Both the position numbers and the translations under genes were made by a program. Positions 8,857 to 16,895 of a DNA stretch of 64,000 bases are shown one piece after another; position 1 is the first letter of the stretch, and the number at the start of each line of letters is the position of its first letter. Source of the DNA: Fodinibius salsisoli (GTDB lineage Bacteria; Bacteroidota; Rhodothermia; Balneolales; Balneolaceae); NCBI RefSeq assembly GCF_026229185.1, contig NZ_JAGGJA010000001.1, positions 248,001-312,000 on the forward strand. The letters run 5' to 3'. The notes beneath the pieces were generated by a model, which saw nothing but the letters and a program-made list of their open reading frames with translations, made no database searches and was not told where the DNA came from.

Positions 8857-9260
8857 AGCTAAAATGGTCTATTAAGATAATCTGAGCCTATTGACTTTGT
8901 TTTTATAAATCAATCAGATCTTATTTATCGTCTCACTGAAAAGTTTCTTAAATTATTTTTAATGTGAATGTCACTTCTATTTCTTAGATAAATCCTTCTA
9001 TTTCCATCATTAACTTTTAACTCTCTTTTATTAATCTTCACCGATACATATAAAAATACCACTGAGCTATTTTCCTCCCTCCTTTTAACTTCTTACAACA
9101 CCCGCACTTAATCCATGATAGGTATGTTGAGTCCCACTCAAACAGGCCACCTATGCTCTTCCAAAAATGCAAGCCCTTCCATGCTCCCGTGCCATTACCG
9201 GCCTCAAATATTGAGGCGCTGTCGTAGCCACAGATATTGTATGCGTGTTCTTTTTCTCAA
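8857..9260. other. 404-base intergenic region between cheB and cheW
   Basis: This gap separates the end of cheB from cheW. It contains the sigma-28-like promoter of cheW (8925-8951). A 7-bp palindrome GCCTCAA-ATA-TTGAGGC (9201-9217) lies just past the cheB stop and could be a weak transcription stop; it lacks a T-tract. The remaining bases, roughly 8960-9190, show no convincing gene or RNA. Confidence 0.5.
8925..8951 (-). promoter_or_regulatory. Sigma-28-type promoter of cheW and the second chemoreceptor
   Basis: The reverse strand reads TTAA, 15 bases, then GACGATAA. Spacing is exact and seven of eight -10 bases match the sigma-28 consensus GCCGATAA. It would give a leader of about 60-65 bases before cheW. 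Confidence 0.65.
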
Positions 9261-10319
9261 TTACACCATTTTTTCCTTTGTTCTGTTCATGATAGCTTTT
9301 GCAATCTTAGGTAGCGGCAATGATTCAATAACAGCCCCCATCTCATGGGCTTGTTTGGGCATACCATACACGACACAGGTATCTTCATTTTGTCCGATTG
9401 TATGCGCTCCTTTATCTCTCATCTTTTTGAGTCCTTTAGCACCGTCCGATCCCATTCCAGTTAAAATAACTCCCGTAGCATTTACGCCTGCTGCTTCTGC
9501 TACAGAATTAAACATGACGTCCACACTGGGGCGATGGTGATGAACGGGCGGCCCTTTCTTAATTCGGGAATAATATTTTGCCCCCTCTTTCTGAACCAAC
9601 ATATGATAATTGCCGGGGGCAATCAGGATTTGACCAGGCTGAATCCAATCTCCATTTTCGGCCTCTTTCACATTAACCTTACACACTGTATTCAATCGTT
9701 CAGCAAAGCTTTTTGTGAATACCGGCGGCATGTGCTGTACAATTACCATACCTGGTAATCGTGGTGGCAGTGCAGGCAGTATTTCTTCAAGAGCTTTTGT
9801 TCCTCCGGTCGATGCACCCACCGCAATAAGCTTTTTTGTCGTCTGTTTCAAGCGGGCTCCCCTGCTTCCATTTTGATTAATTTTAACTGACTTCTTTTTC
9901 TTTTGTAGCTTTCTTATCCCAGACTTTATATTGGCCTTCGAAGCCACACGTACCGCTTTTATAATTTTTTGGGATATCTCTTTAGTCGAATAAGCGGAGC
10001 CCGGTTTGCAGATAACATCCACAGCTCCTAACCGAAGTGCGGTTAATGCGTTTTCACTGTTTTTAGGCGTTAGTGAACTTACGACCACTACCGGCATAGG
10101 ATGATACTTCATAACCTTAGACAAAAATGAAAGCCCATCCATCCGAGGCATTTCTAAATCCAGCGTTAACACATCCGGTTTAAGCTGGGCAATTTTTTTC
10201 CTTGCCACATAGGGATTAATCGCCGATCCCACAACCTCAATATCTTTCTGCTTACCCAGCTCCTTGGATAATAGCTTTCTCACTAACGCTGAATCGTCTA
10301 TAACTAATACTTTTGTCAT
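9261..10319 (-). CDS. cheB: Chemotaxis response regulator protein-glutamate methylesterase CheB
   Basis: CheB removes methyl groups from, and can deamidate, receptor glutamates. The 352-residue protein has an N-terminal receiver (VLVIDDSALVRK, phospho-Asp54 in LTLDLEMPRMDG). A lysine-rich linker at about 125-163 is more basic than usual. The C-terminal methylesterase domain has the catalytic triad visible as Ser170 (VGASTGG), His196 (VQHMPP) and Asp292 (GMGSDGAKG). The gene is 180 bases after cheD. That gap shows no obvious sigma-28 element, so cheB may be read from the upstream che operon or from an unrecognised promoter. Confidence 0.95.
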   Translation of the reverse strand: MTKVLVIDDSALVRKLLSKELGKQKDIEVVGSAINPYVARKKIAQLKPDVLTLDLEMPRMDGLSFLSKVMKYHPMPVVVVSSLTPKNSENALTALRLGAVDVICKPGSAYSTKEISQKIIKAVRVASKANIKSGIRKLQKKKKSVKINQNGSRGARLKQTTKKLIAVGASTGGTKALEEILPALPPRLPGMVIVQHMPPVFTKSFAERLNTVCKVNVKEAENGDWIQPGQILIAPGNYHMLVQKEGAKYYSRIKKGPPVHHHRPSVDVMFNSVAEAAGVNATGVILTGMGSDGAKGLKKMRDKGAHTIGQNEDTCVVYGMPKQAHEMGAVIESLPLPKIAKAIMNRTKEKMV

Positions 10320-10499
10320 AATATCTCCTGTATTTGACCATATACTTCCACATCCTTTTCGATGACTGTTCCATAAATTTTTTGGCTGTATGATATGCTG
10401 GGTGTCCCCATTGTTAAATGTTCTTATAGGTTTAATTTCATCAAAATACAGTCGATTTAATATATTCTGGCAACTATCAGACTAATTTAATAATTACAC

Positions 10500-10994
10500 T
10501 TATCTTTGTGATCCAAGCGGTTTTTTATTAATAGTGATGTAGCCATCAGCAACTCGCAGTGCCATAGTACGAGAAATATTCCCTCCCACATCACCGCTAC
10601 TAATCATAAACTTATTTTTCCACAGTAATTTTCGGAGTACCGTAATATTCCGCTTTCCAATTTTGAAATAATCTTTCTTGCCCTTGGGCTTCATACTTGC
10701 GCCGCCGGCCACCGTAACTTTTAGATTTCTCTTTTTAGCGCCCAGTGCATATAACTCCTTAAGTAGTAACTCAAATCCGGTATCAACATACATGGCTGGT
10801 TTTTTTGCAGCCTTGTCAGGGTCGGCCTTGGATAAGGGTAACATTACATGCAACAGTCCCCCCACGTTTATAGTAGGATCATACGCGGCAATGCCAAGGC
10901 AGCTGCCCAATGCATACGTAATGATAGTCTCGTTAGTATTGGATGAGACCCTAAAATCACTAACCCCTACCACTGTTTTCATGCCAAGGCTCAC
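10500..10994 (-). CDS. cheD: Chemoreceptor glutamine deamidase CheD
   Basis: CheD deamidates receptor glutamines and in some bacteria interacts with CheC or CheX. The 164-residue product has the catalytic Cys32 in TYALGSCLGIAAYDP, His49 in VGGLLHVMLP, and the VAGGASM motif with GKRN further on, all expected of CheD. The start used here is a GTG at 10994 that shares one base with the cheR TAG stop, indicating translational coupling. An in-frame ATG four codons later (10982) is an alternative. It lies in the cheR-cheD-cheB order. Confidence 0.93.
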   Translation of the reverse strand: MSLGMKTVVGVSDFRVSSNTNETIITYALGSCLGIAAYDPTINVGGLLHVMLPLSKADPDKAAKKPAMYVDTGFELLLKELYALGAKKRNLKVTVAGGASMKPKGKKDYFKIGKRNITVLRKLLWKNKFMISSGDVGGNISRTMALRVADGYITINKKPLGSQR

Positions 10995-11794
10995 TATTTT
11001 TTCCGGTACACAGCCGGACTTATATTTTCAAAATTTCGATCTGCACTTGCGATACTCTCTGAGTGTCCCAAAAATAGATAACCCCCTGGCTCTAAGATCT
11101 CCCAAAAGCGGGAAACGAGCTCCTTCTGGGTTTTACGATTAAAATAAATCATCACATTCCGACACATAATTACCTGAAATGGTCCATTTAACGGCCATTT
11201 CTTCTTTAAATTTAATCGTCCATAAGTAATCATCTTTCTCACTTTCTTTTTTATCTGGCACTGCCCGTTAGCACCACTGTTAAAATACTTTTTAACAATA
11301 CTGGGCGAAATATTTTTAATCCTGTTGGCTGGATAAATTCCTCGTTTAGCTTTACGTATTACATCGCGTGAGATATCGGTTCCTAAAATTTTAACGGCCC
11401 GTGCATTTATATTTTGCTCTTGGAGCACTATTGAACAGCTAACCGGTTCTTCACCCGAAGAACAACCAGCTGACCACCACTTCACCTGTCGACCGTTAAT
11501 CTTGGGCAGTACATTTTCAACGATAAAATCAAAATGCTGACTCTCTCTAAAAAAGCTGGTTTTATTAGTTGTCAATACATCAACTAATGCCAAAAATTCT
11601 TCGCCCGAAGTATCCCTTTCCAGAAATTCAATATAGTGGCTAAAACCTCTGAGCTCTAGCTTACGAATACGTTTCATCAACCGCGAACGAACCAAGGCCT
11701 GCTTACCCTCATGAAGGTTTATACCGCAATAATCATAAATCTTAGACTGTATCGTCTCGAAATCTGTCTGTTTTAACTTCATGCTTATAACCAT
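10994..11794 (-). CDS. cheR: Chemotaxis protein methyltransferase CheR
   Basis: CheR methylates receptor glutamates using S-adenosylmethionine. The 266-residue product has the all-alpha N-terminal domain (FETIQSKIYDYCGINLHEGKQALVRSRL). The SAM-binding domain holds WWSAGCSSGEEPVSCSIVL, the MCRNVMIYFN motif and a C-terminal ILEPGGYLFLGHSESI. A more likely start is the internal ATG at 11782 (MKLKQTDF), as the first four residues add nothing to the fold. It ends by overlapping cheD by one base. The 86-base gap from cheA is compatible with one operon. Confidence 0.95.
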   Translation of the reverse strand: MVISMKLKQTDFETIQSKIYDYCGINLHEGKQALVRSRLMKRIRKLELRGFSHYIEFLERDTSGEEFLALVDVLTTNKTSFFRESQHFDFIVENVLPKINGRQVKWWSAGCSSGEEPVSCSIVLQEQNINARAVKILGTDISRDVIRKAKRGIYPANRIKNISPSIVKKYFNSGANGQCQIKKKVRKMITYGRLNLKKKWPLNGPFQVIMCRNVMIYFNRKTQKELVSRFWEILEPGGYLFLGHSESIASADRNFENISPAVYRKK

Positions 11795-11880
11795 TTATTC
11801 GGTAGATCCACATATCTACCAAGGGGCTTTCGTAATTCCTGCTGTGTAAATAGGCTAAAAGAAGTTGATATCATTGACAT

Positions 11881-14322
11881 CTAATTCTTGATCAATGCCG
11901 CAGTATCCAAAATCAAGCCAACAGTCCCATCACCCAAGACCGCCCCTCCAGAAATGTGGTCCATCTCGGCAACCATATTGATAGATTTCCCTACCAATTG
12001 CTGCTGACCTACAACTTCATCGACCAGCAACGCATACTTTTTATTCGCATTTTTAATTGCCAACAATGTACCTTCTGTAAGATCTTCCTCCCCGTCATTA
12101 ATATTAAAATGATTGTGCAATCGAATGACCGGCACGGTTTCTCCTCTGATGGAAACTTTTTCTGATTTACCCATCACCGTAAACAGGTCATCGTTCTGAG
12201 CCCGAAAGGCCCGATCAATATTTAATGTAGGTACAATAAATCGTTGTGCCCCAACCCGAACGAGCATGCCATCCGTAATAGCCAGTGTAAAGGGAAGCTC
12301 AATAATTATTTTTGTTCCTTTCCCTTCTTCCGACTCGATATCAACCTTGCCTTTCAGATCTTCAATTGATTTTCGAACTACATCCATACCTACGCCACGC
12401 CCTGATAAATCAGTCACTTCATCCGTAGAAGAAAAACCCGGCAAAAAAATGAGATGATGAATCTCGTTATCCGTCAAGTTTTCATCATGATCTACGAGCC
12501 CCTTCGAAACTGCTTTTTCCAAGACCTTTTCTTTATTGATTCCACGTCCATCATCCTCAATTTCGATAACTACCTTGCCTCCTTCTTGGGATGCGCGCAA
12601 CCACACCTTCGCTTGCTCGGATTTTCCAGCATCAAGGCGTTCTTCTGGAGTCTCAATACCATGATCTATGGCATTTCGCACCATATGAACCAACGGCTCA
12701 TTGATGATATCCACCATATTTCGATCGATCTCTGTATCTTCACCATAGGTTGAAAGGTTTACCTTTTTACCCGCCTTGCGCGAAAGGTCACGAACCAAAC
12801 GATTCATTTTATGGAACGTTCCCTTCAGCGGTACCATCCGAAGAGCAAGACTTGTATCCTGTAGCTCTCGTAAAATTTTGCTGGTATGACTTATTTTCTT
12901 CTGAAGCTCGGAATGGTCGGGAATACTTTCATCTTGCGCTACCACCGAATGGGCAATTACCAATTCACCCACCATATCAATAAGCTGATCTAACCGACTG
13001 ACGTTTACACGCACCGAAGATTCTGCTTGACTCTCATCAGAACCACTTTTGGCTTCGCCATTATTTTTTGCCTCTCCATTTTCAGCTAGTATTGGATCGG
13101 CCTCTGGATCCTCATACTGGATACCTCCAGCCTGTTCCAAAGCTTTTGCCGGAGCAATTTGCTCATCCGCCACGCGATGTAATACCCCCGTTAACCGATC
13201 AAAGTTTAATGGCTTGGGCAGATGGTCACCTCCATCAGCCACCTCAACAACATCCAGCATGCTATAAATAATATCAATAGCCTCCAGCGAAATATCGGCG
13301 GAAGCCACATCAAAATCGATATCTCCGTCGCGTACCATACTTAACACCGTTTCAAGGTGGTGCGTAAAGTCCGATACAGGGTCCAACCCCATAAAAGCAG
13401 AGGTCCCCTTAATGGTATGAAAGGCCCGAAAAACCTTATTGACCAACTCATCATCATTGGGGTTTTCTTCCAGATCCAGCAGGGCGCCCTCAGCCATTTC
13501 CAGCAGCTCGGAACATTCGGTAATGAATTCCCCGATCATAGCGGGGTCAATATCTTCCGGGATATAAAACTCCTCTGATGCTACCTGTTCAGATTGATTC
13601 TGGTTGGGTTCTGTATTCTCAGCTTCAACAATTTCCTGCCCTTCTACTTCTTGATGGTCTACAGAATTGCTTTGTTCAAATGCAATTGCTTTTTCCGTAA
13701 TCGAAGAAATGGTTGACAGCCAGTCAGAGTGGCCCTCCATACCCTCTTCTGAAATTTTCTCCAGTTTATGTTTTGCCTCTTTAATGATTACAGCAACATC
13801 AGAACGCACATCACCAATAACAGCATTGATGACGTCATAAAGGCTTTTTATTTCTTCAGGCGTAACACTTTCTTCATCCAACTCCATAATATAGGAAGCA
13901 AGATCATTCAATGATTTCGAATCCTCAATCTCATCTTCTCTGGCAGTAATTTCAATCATCTCGTCGGCAGACTCCTTTTCACCAGCTAAGGCATCGTCAA
14001 GATCATCATAGGCCCTTTCAAATACCTCAACCCCTATATCACCTTCATTGAGCAAATATTCACGAATGGTGTTAATAGCCTGCATGGTAGCTGTCTTAAC
14101 ACTGATAAAATAATCGTCTTCTTCAAACAGATATTTCAACCCTTTCCAGGCTATATTTATCAGTCGCTGTAGCTGGCCGGGATCATCTTCAAAAGTAGAG
14201 ATAAACTCTTCGAACCGGGCACCCGCAATCGCTACATTATCACGATCCGCCGGCCAGACCTCAGCCAGAGCTCGTATTATCTTCTCAAGATCCTCTATAC
14301 GTTCTTTTTTTTGACTACTCAT
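11881..14322 (-). CDS. cheA: Chemotaxis histidine kinase CheA with a long N-terminal extension
   Basis: CheA is the central autokinase that phosphorylates CheY and CheB. The 813-residue protein has, in order, an unusual acidic helical region (1-255), an HPt/P1 domain (about 258-365, phospho-His302 in AFHTIKGTSAFMG), P3 dimerisation (VNVSRLDQLIDMVGELV), and a P4 ATPase (VRNAIDHGIETPEERLDAGK, DDGRGIN, SGRGVGMDVVR). A C-terminal CheW-like P5 follows. No separate CheY-binding P2 domain is obvious. In most CheA proteins P1 is at the very N-terminus, so the 255-residue extension is atypical; it might contain a degenerate second HPt-like bundle. It sits 12 bases downstream of cheX. Confidence 0.95.
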   Translation of the reverse strand: MSSQKKERIEDLEKIIRALAEVWPADRDNVAIAGARFEEFISTFEDDPGQLQRLINIAWKGLKYLFEEDDYFISVKTATMQAINTIREYLLNEGDIGVEVFERAYDDLDDALAGEKESADEMIEITAREDEIEDSKSLNDLASYIMELDEESVTPEEIKSLYDVINAVIGDVRSDVAVIIKEAKHKLEKISEEGMEGHSDWLSTISSITEKAIAFEQSNSVDHQEVEGQEIVEAENTEPNQNQSEQVASEEFYIPEDIDPAMIGEFITECSELLEMAEGALLDLEENPNDDELVNKVFRAFHTIKGTSAFMGLDPVSDFTHHLETVLSMVRDGDIDFDVASADISLEAIDIIYSMLDVVEVADGGDHLPKPLNFDRLTGVLHRVADEQIAPAKALEQAGGIQYEDPEADPILAENGEAKNNGEAKSGSDESQAESSVRVNVSRLDQLIDMVGELVIAHSVVAQDESIPDHSELQKKISHTSKILRELQDTSLALRMVPLKGTFHKMNRLVRDLSRKAGKKVNLSTYGEDTEIDRNMVDIINEPLVHMVRNAIDHGIETPEERLDAGKSEQAKVWLRASQEGGKVVIEIEDDGRGINKEKVLEKAVSKGLVDHDENLTDNEIHHLIFLPGFSSTDEVTDLSGRGVGMDVVRKSIEDLKGKVDIESEEGKGTKIIIELPFTLAITDGMLVRVGAQRFIVPTLNIDRAFRAQNDDLFTVMGKSEKVSIRGETVPVIRLHNHFNINDGEEDLTEGTLLAIKNANKKYALLVDEVVGQQQLVGKSINMVAEMDHISGGAVLGDGTVGLILDTAALIKN

Positions 14323-14334
14323 CCCACCAATTAT

Positions 14335-14832
14335 TTAGTTAGATTCGCTTAAAACCATTGTTAAAAGAAATGACGTATTGTCGCTGGCAAATTTCATTTT
14401 TTTTGTTGGAGGTTTACTGGGCATAAAAAGAGTTAGATCACTCCCTCTGGTCGCCGTTGGTAACGATGACTGCCCCCGGAACCCTACCTTTTCAACATTT
14501 GCTGCCACATCACCGGCTAAAATATTTGATACCTCTCCAACCAAGTCTCCCATATCATCACTTTCAAAAGGAAGCTCAATGCCGATAAAAACTTTTGAGA
14601 GGAAGAGAGCGGTATCTTTTGGAATTGCCAACATCAGTGATATCGTATGCTCGGCATTAAATACGGTCACATTCCCGATAATCCCATTAAGCGGCCCATC
14701 AGCGTTCTCTTCTTTTACATATTCCAGCTTTTCGCTGAGAATGGATTCAAACGTATTTAAAACCGACTCTCTTACTTTCTCTTCGAGCTCTACAGGTATC
14801 CTATCTAATTGGTCTATCTGTGCTAATTTCAT
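14335..14832 (-). CDS. cheX: CheX-type CheY-P phosphatase
   Basis: The 165-residue protein matches the CheX/CheC/FliY phosphatase fold. The active-site helix is visible as MGDLVGEVSNILAGDVAANVE, with the E-x-x-N pair that positions water on the CheY phospho-aspartate. A single such motif and the length favour CheX over CheC, which usually has two. It removes phosphate from CheY in the cytoplasm. It is sandwiched between cheY and cheA with gaps of 11 and 12 bases, a tight operon that fits a CheY-dephosphorylating role. No cheZ is seen. Confidence 0.85.
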   Translation of the reverse strand: MKLAQIDQLDRIPVELEEKVRESVLNTFESILSEKLEYVKEENADGPLNGIIGNVTVFNAEHTISLMLAIPKDTALFLSKVFIGIELPFESDDMGDLVGEVSNILAGDVAANVEKVGFRGQSSLPTATRGSDLTLFMPSKPPTKKMKFASDNTSFLLTMVLSESN

Positions 14833-14843
14833 CCTCTAATTTA

Positions 14844-15296
14844 TTATGAGTTCAGAATGCCTTTAAAAAAACTTTTTTCCTCTTCATCATCCCCGTCATC
14901 GCTGCCGGCAATAGCTCCATCATCATCAAAATAGCCGCTAATAGCCTTATGCATCTTATCGGCCGTAAATGGCTTCGTAATATACTCATTGGCACCACCT
15001 TCGTTCAGCGCCTTATCAACCTTACCCATCGACTTTTCAGCCGTTACCATAATAATGGGGATATGGTCATACCCTTCTTCCCGAATGGCCTGTGAAAATT
15101 CCACTCCGGTCATGTTGGGCATATTCCAATCCACAAACATGATTTCTATCTCTTCGTTGAATTTTTCAAATGCATCTTCACCATCTTTGGCTTCCACATA
15201 CTCAAATTCAGCCAACATTAAATTATTTAATGCCCGTTTGACGGCACTTCTCATAATTTTCGAATCATCAACAACTAATGCTTTTATTTTAGCCAT
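14844..15296 (-). CDS. cheY: Chemotaxis response regulator CheY with acidic C-terminal tail
   Basis: The first about 122 residues form a classical CheY: VVDDSKIMR, phospho-Asp56 in MFVDWNMPNMTG, Thr85 in MVTAEKS and Lys108 in YITKPFTADK. About 25 extra residues follow (DDDGAIAGSDDGDDEEEKSFFKGILNS), an acidic tail with a short hydrophobic end that is not part of the receiver fold. It may help docking to CheX, CheA or the motor, but this is inference. It is the first gene of the cheY-cheX-cheA-cheR-cheD-cheB series and has a sigma-28-like promoter 125 bases upstream. Confidence 0.9.
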   Translation of the reverse strand: MAKIKALVVDDSKIMRSAVKRALNNLMLAEFEYVEAKDGEDAFEKFNEEIEIMFVDWNMPNMTGVEFSQAIREEGYDHIPIIMVTAEKSMGKVDKALNEGGANEYITKPFTADKMHKAISGYFDDDGAIAGSDDGDDEEEKSFFKGILNS

Positions 15297-15421
15297 TATT
15301 AACTCCAGTCTGCTTTTAAATTTTTAGGACGGCAATACCATTAATAACTATAAGTTACCCTTTGCAATATTAGGTATAACTAAATACCAGATCCATTTAA
15401 CTATAAACTATGTCTTTATGT

Positions 15422-15448
15422 TTATCGGTCTTTTGGGAAGCTACTTAA
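15422..15448 (-). promoter_or_regulatory. Sigma-28-type promoter of the cheY-cheX-cheA operon
   Basis: The reverse strand reads TTAA, 15 bases, then ACCGATAA, matching sigma-28 spacing exactly and seven of eight -10 bases. The leader to cheY would be about 120 bases. The 401-base gap 15297-15697 also holds the oppositely oriented element at 15619-15645. Apart from these two promoters and an imperfect inverted repeat around 15606-15634 no other gene or RNA is seen in the gap. Confidence 0.75.
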
Positions 15449-15618
15449 GTATTTTTTATTTCATGAGAAACTTAAAGACAGGCAAGTCAAATCCTTTTAT
15501 TTTATTAACTATTTTCAGCAATTATCAGACGAACCGTTAGACCTATGTAATTTTGAGAGTTAGGTTTCTAGTTGTATCATAACCCATAACTGTTTTCGGT
15601 ACTTAAGAGGTAAGCCAT

Positions 15619-15645
15619 TAAAGTTTATACCTCTAAAACCGATAA
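15619..15645 (+). promoter_or_regulatory. Sigma-28-type promoter of an unknown gene
   Basis: The forward strand reads TAAA, 15 bases, then ACCGATAA, the closest match in the window to the sigma-28 consensus TAAA-N15-GCCGATAA. The start codon of the gene at 15698 follows after about 50 bases. Arms AGAGGTA (15606-15612) and TACCTCT (15628-15634) overlap the element and may be an operator or coincidence. Confidence 0.75.
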
Positions 15646-15697
15646 TTAGTAAAACGAAATCTTATTATAAGAGTACTATATCAAAGAAGGGTCGTTC

Positions 15698-16147
15698 ATG
15701 TTACCACGTTCATCCCAAACAAGATATGCATCTGGAATTTTATCTCCAGAAAATGTGCATCCCCTACAAAACTATGTTTCAGATCTGCAAACTAACCACT
15801 TTTCGTTTCCTTCCCTGGGAAACGATGAACAAGAGAAGGAAGGGCAAGAAAGCTCACCATCCCAAAAAGAGAGCTTAAGGGCTGAAGAAAAATCTTCTGA
15901 TATCACAAATATTATTTCCGGTGATGATTTTCAAGAAATGCTAAGCTGCTTTTTTGTGACCAGCCATAACAAGCTGAGACTTCTACAGTCTCAGTTGCAG
16001 AATGAAATTAACATCGACAACAACACTCTCTTTGATATAACGGACCTAAACAACCACAAAATTCAAGAAATGCGCCGACATTACTACCAGCTTCAAATGG
16101 TATTATTCCAATCCCCTAAAGGCCAACAACACGATACTCTTCTATAA
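15698..16147 (+). CDS. Unknown protein, probably motility-associated
   Basis: I do not recognise the family. The 149-residue product has no signal peptide or membrane helix. The first half (about 1-70) is polar and probably disordered, with many Glu, Lys and Ser. The second half (about 72-135) is predicted helical, including FQEMLSCFFVTSHNKLRLLQSQLQNEI and KIQEMRRHYYQLQMVLF. The ATG is preceded by a purine-rich AAGAAGGG. The upstream sigma-28-type promoter and the divergent cheY operon argue for a flagellar or chemotaxis role, for example a small chaperone or regulator, but the sequence does not identify one. Confidence 0.7.
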   Translation: MLPRSSQTRYASGILSPENVHPLQNYVSDLQTNHFSFPSLGNDEQEKEGQESSPSQKESLRAEEKSSDITNIISGDDFQEMLSCFFVTSHNKLRLLQSQLQNEINIDNNTLFDITDLNNHKIQEMRRHYYQLQMVLFQSPKGQQHDTLL

Positions 16148-16225
16148 ATATGAAATGATAAAAAATTGAAACCAACTCAATTTGACATACTGTAAACTTA
16201 ATTGAGGTGGCGACTTCTACCAAAA

Positions 16226-16618
16226 TTAAGTTCTGTTATCTAAGATAATTTGGGTATAATTCTCCTCTTCTTCATCAAAAACATCATGCAACTCTTCTAT
16301 AATTTCACCCAGCTCATCAACCCCCTCTTCAATTCTTGAACGATAATGTTCAATTTTGCTACTTTTAGCATCATTCTGTAGAAATATTTTCATCAGTTCC
16401 AAATAACCAGAAATAGCACTAATAGGAGACATGGCCTTGTGCATGTTTTGCCGAATCATCTTTTTTTGCAGATCATGGATCTCCCTGAGGCAATGATACC
16501 GTGTATCATTAATAACTGGTTTAGATACAGGGTATGAAAACTGGGTAATACTTTGCTCTGCCTTTTTTATTTGCCAGCCTTCTATCCCCTGACGGCCAGA
16601 ACTTCCTTCCTTATACAT
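16226..16618 (-). CDS. DHp-only protein (histidine-kinase dimerisation domain without ATPase)
   Basis: The 130-residue product contains one recognisable element: a histidine-kinase H-box at about 57-72, QNMHKAMSPISAISGYLEL, with His60 in the phospho-acceptor position. A second helix (HYRSRIEEGVDELGEIIEELHDVF) completes a DHp hairpin. Nothing resembling an ATPase domain follows: the protein stops 22 residues later, and the gene downstream is convergent, ending at 16147. This layout resembles DHp-type phosphotransferases such as Spo0B or ChpT more than a kinase, although their degenerate ATPase domains are also missing here. The H-box is close to that of the kinase at 1413-2417. It may relay phosphate between kinases and the nearby receivers, or be a degraded kinase. 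Confidence 0.7.
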   Translation of the reverse strand: MYKEGSSGRQGIEGWQIKKAEQSITQFSYPVSKPVINDTRYHCLREIHDLQKKMIRQNMHKAMSPISAISGYLELMKIFLQNDAKSSKIEHYRSRIEEGVDELGEIIEELHDVFDEEEENYTQIILDNRT

Positions 16619-16895
16619 AATACATATATTTAAACCAACGTTTTTTTGTAATACCCTTGAAAAAGCAAAGACAAAATATTAAAAAATTATAATATTAAAA
16701 ATTTCTAATGTTAATGTTGATTGTTTTAAAGGCACTTGTTTTATTCATCAAAAGAAGATAGTGCTACAATCAGAATTGTATTTGACAGGTAGACTTTTCT
16801 CACATTTCAGGTTGTAGAAGTTAAATCACACTCTTCCTGTTATAGTTGCTTTGAGTCCATGCAAATTTTGTATAATTAGTTGCCAAAACCTTTTT

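Noticed and set aside
9115-9540. Forward frame of 141 codons between cheW and cheB.
   Set aside because: Two thirds are antisense to the cheB catalytic domain; the rest is low-quality sequence.
10320-10499. Possible sigma-28 element before cheB.
   Set aside because: No CGATAA-type box with a TTAA/TAAA box at 15 bases is present on the correct strand.
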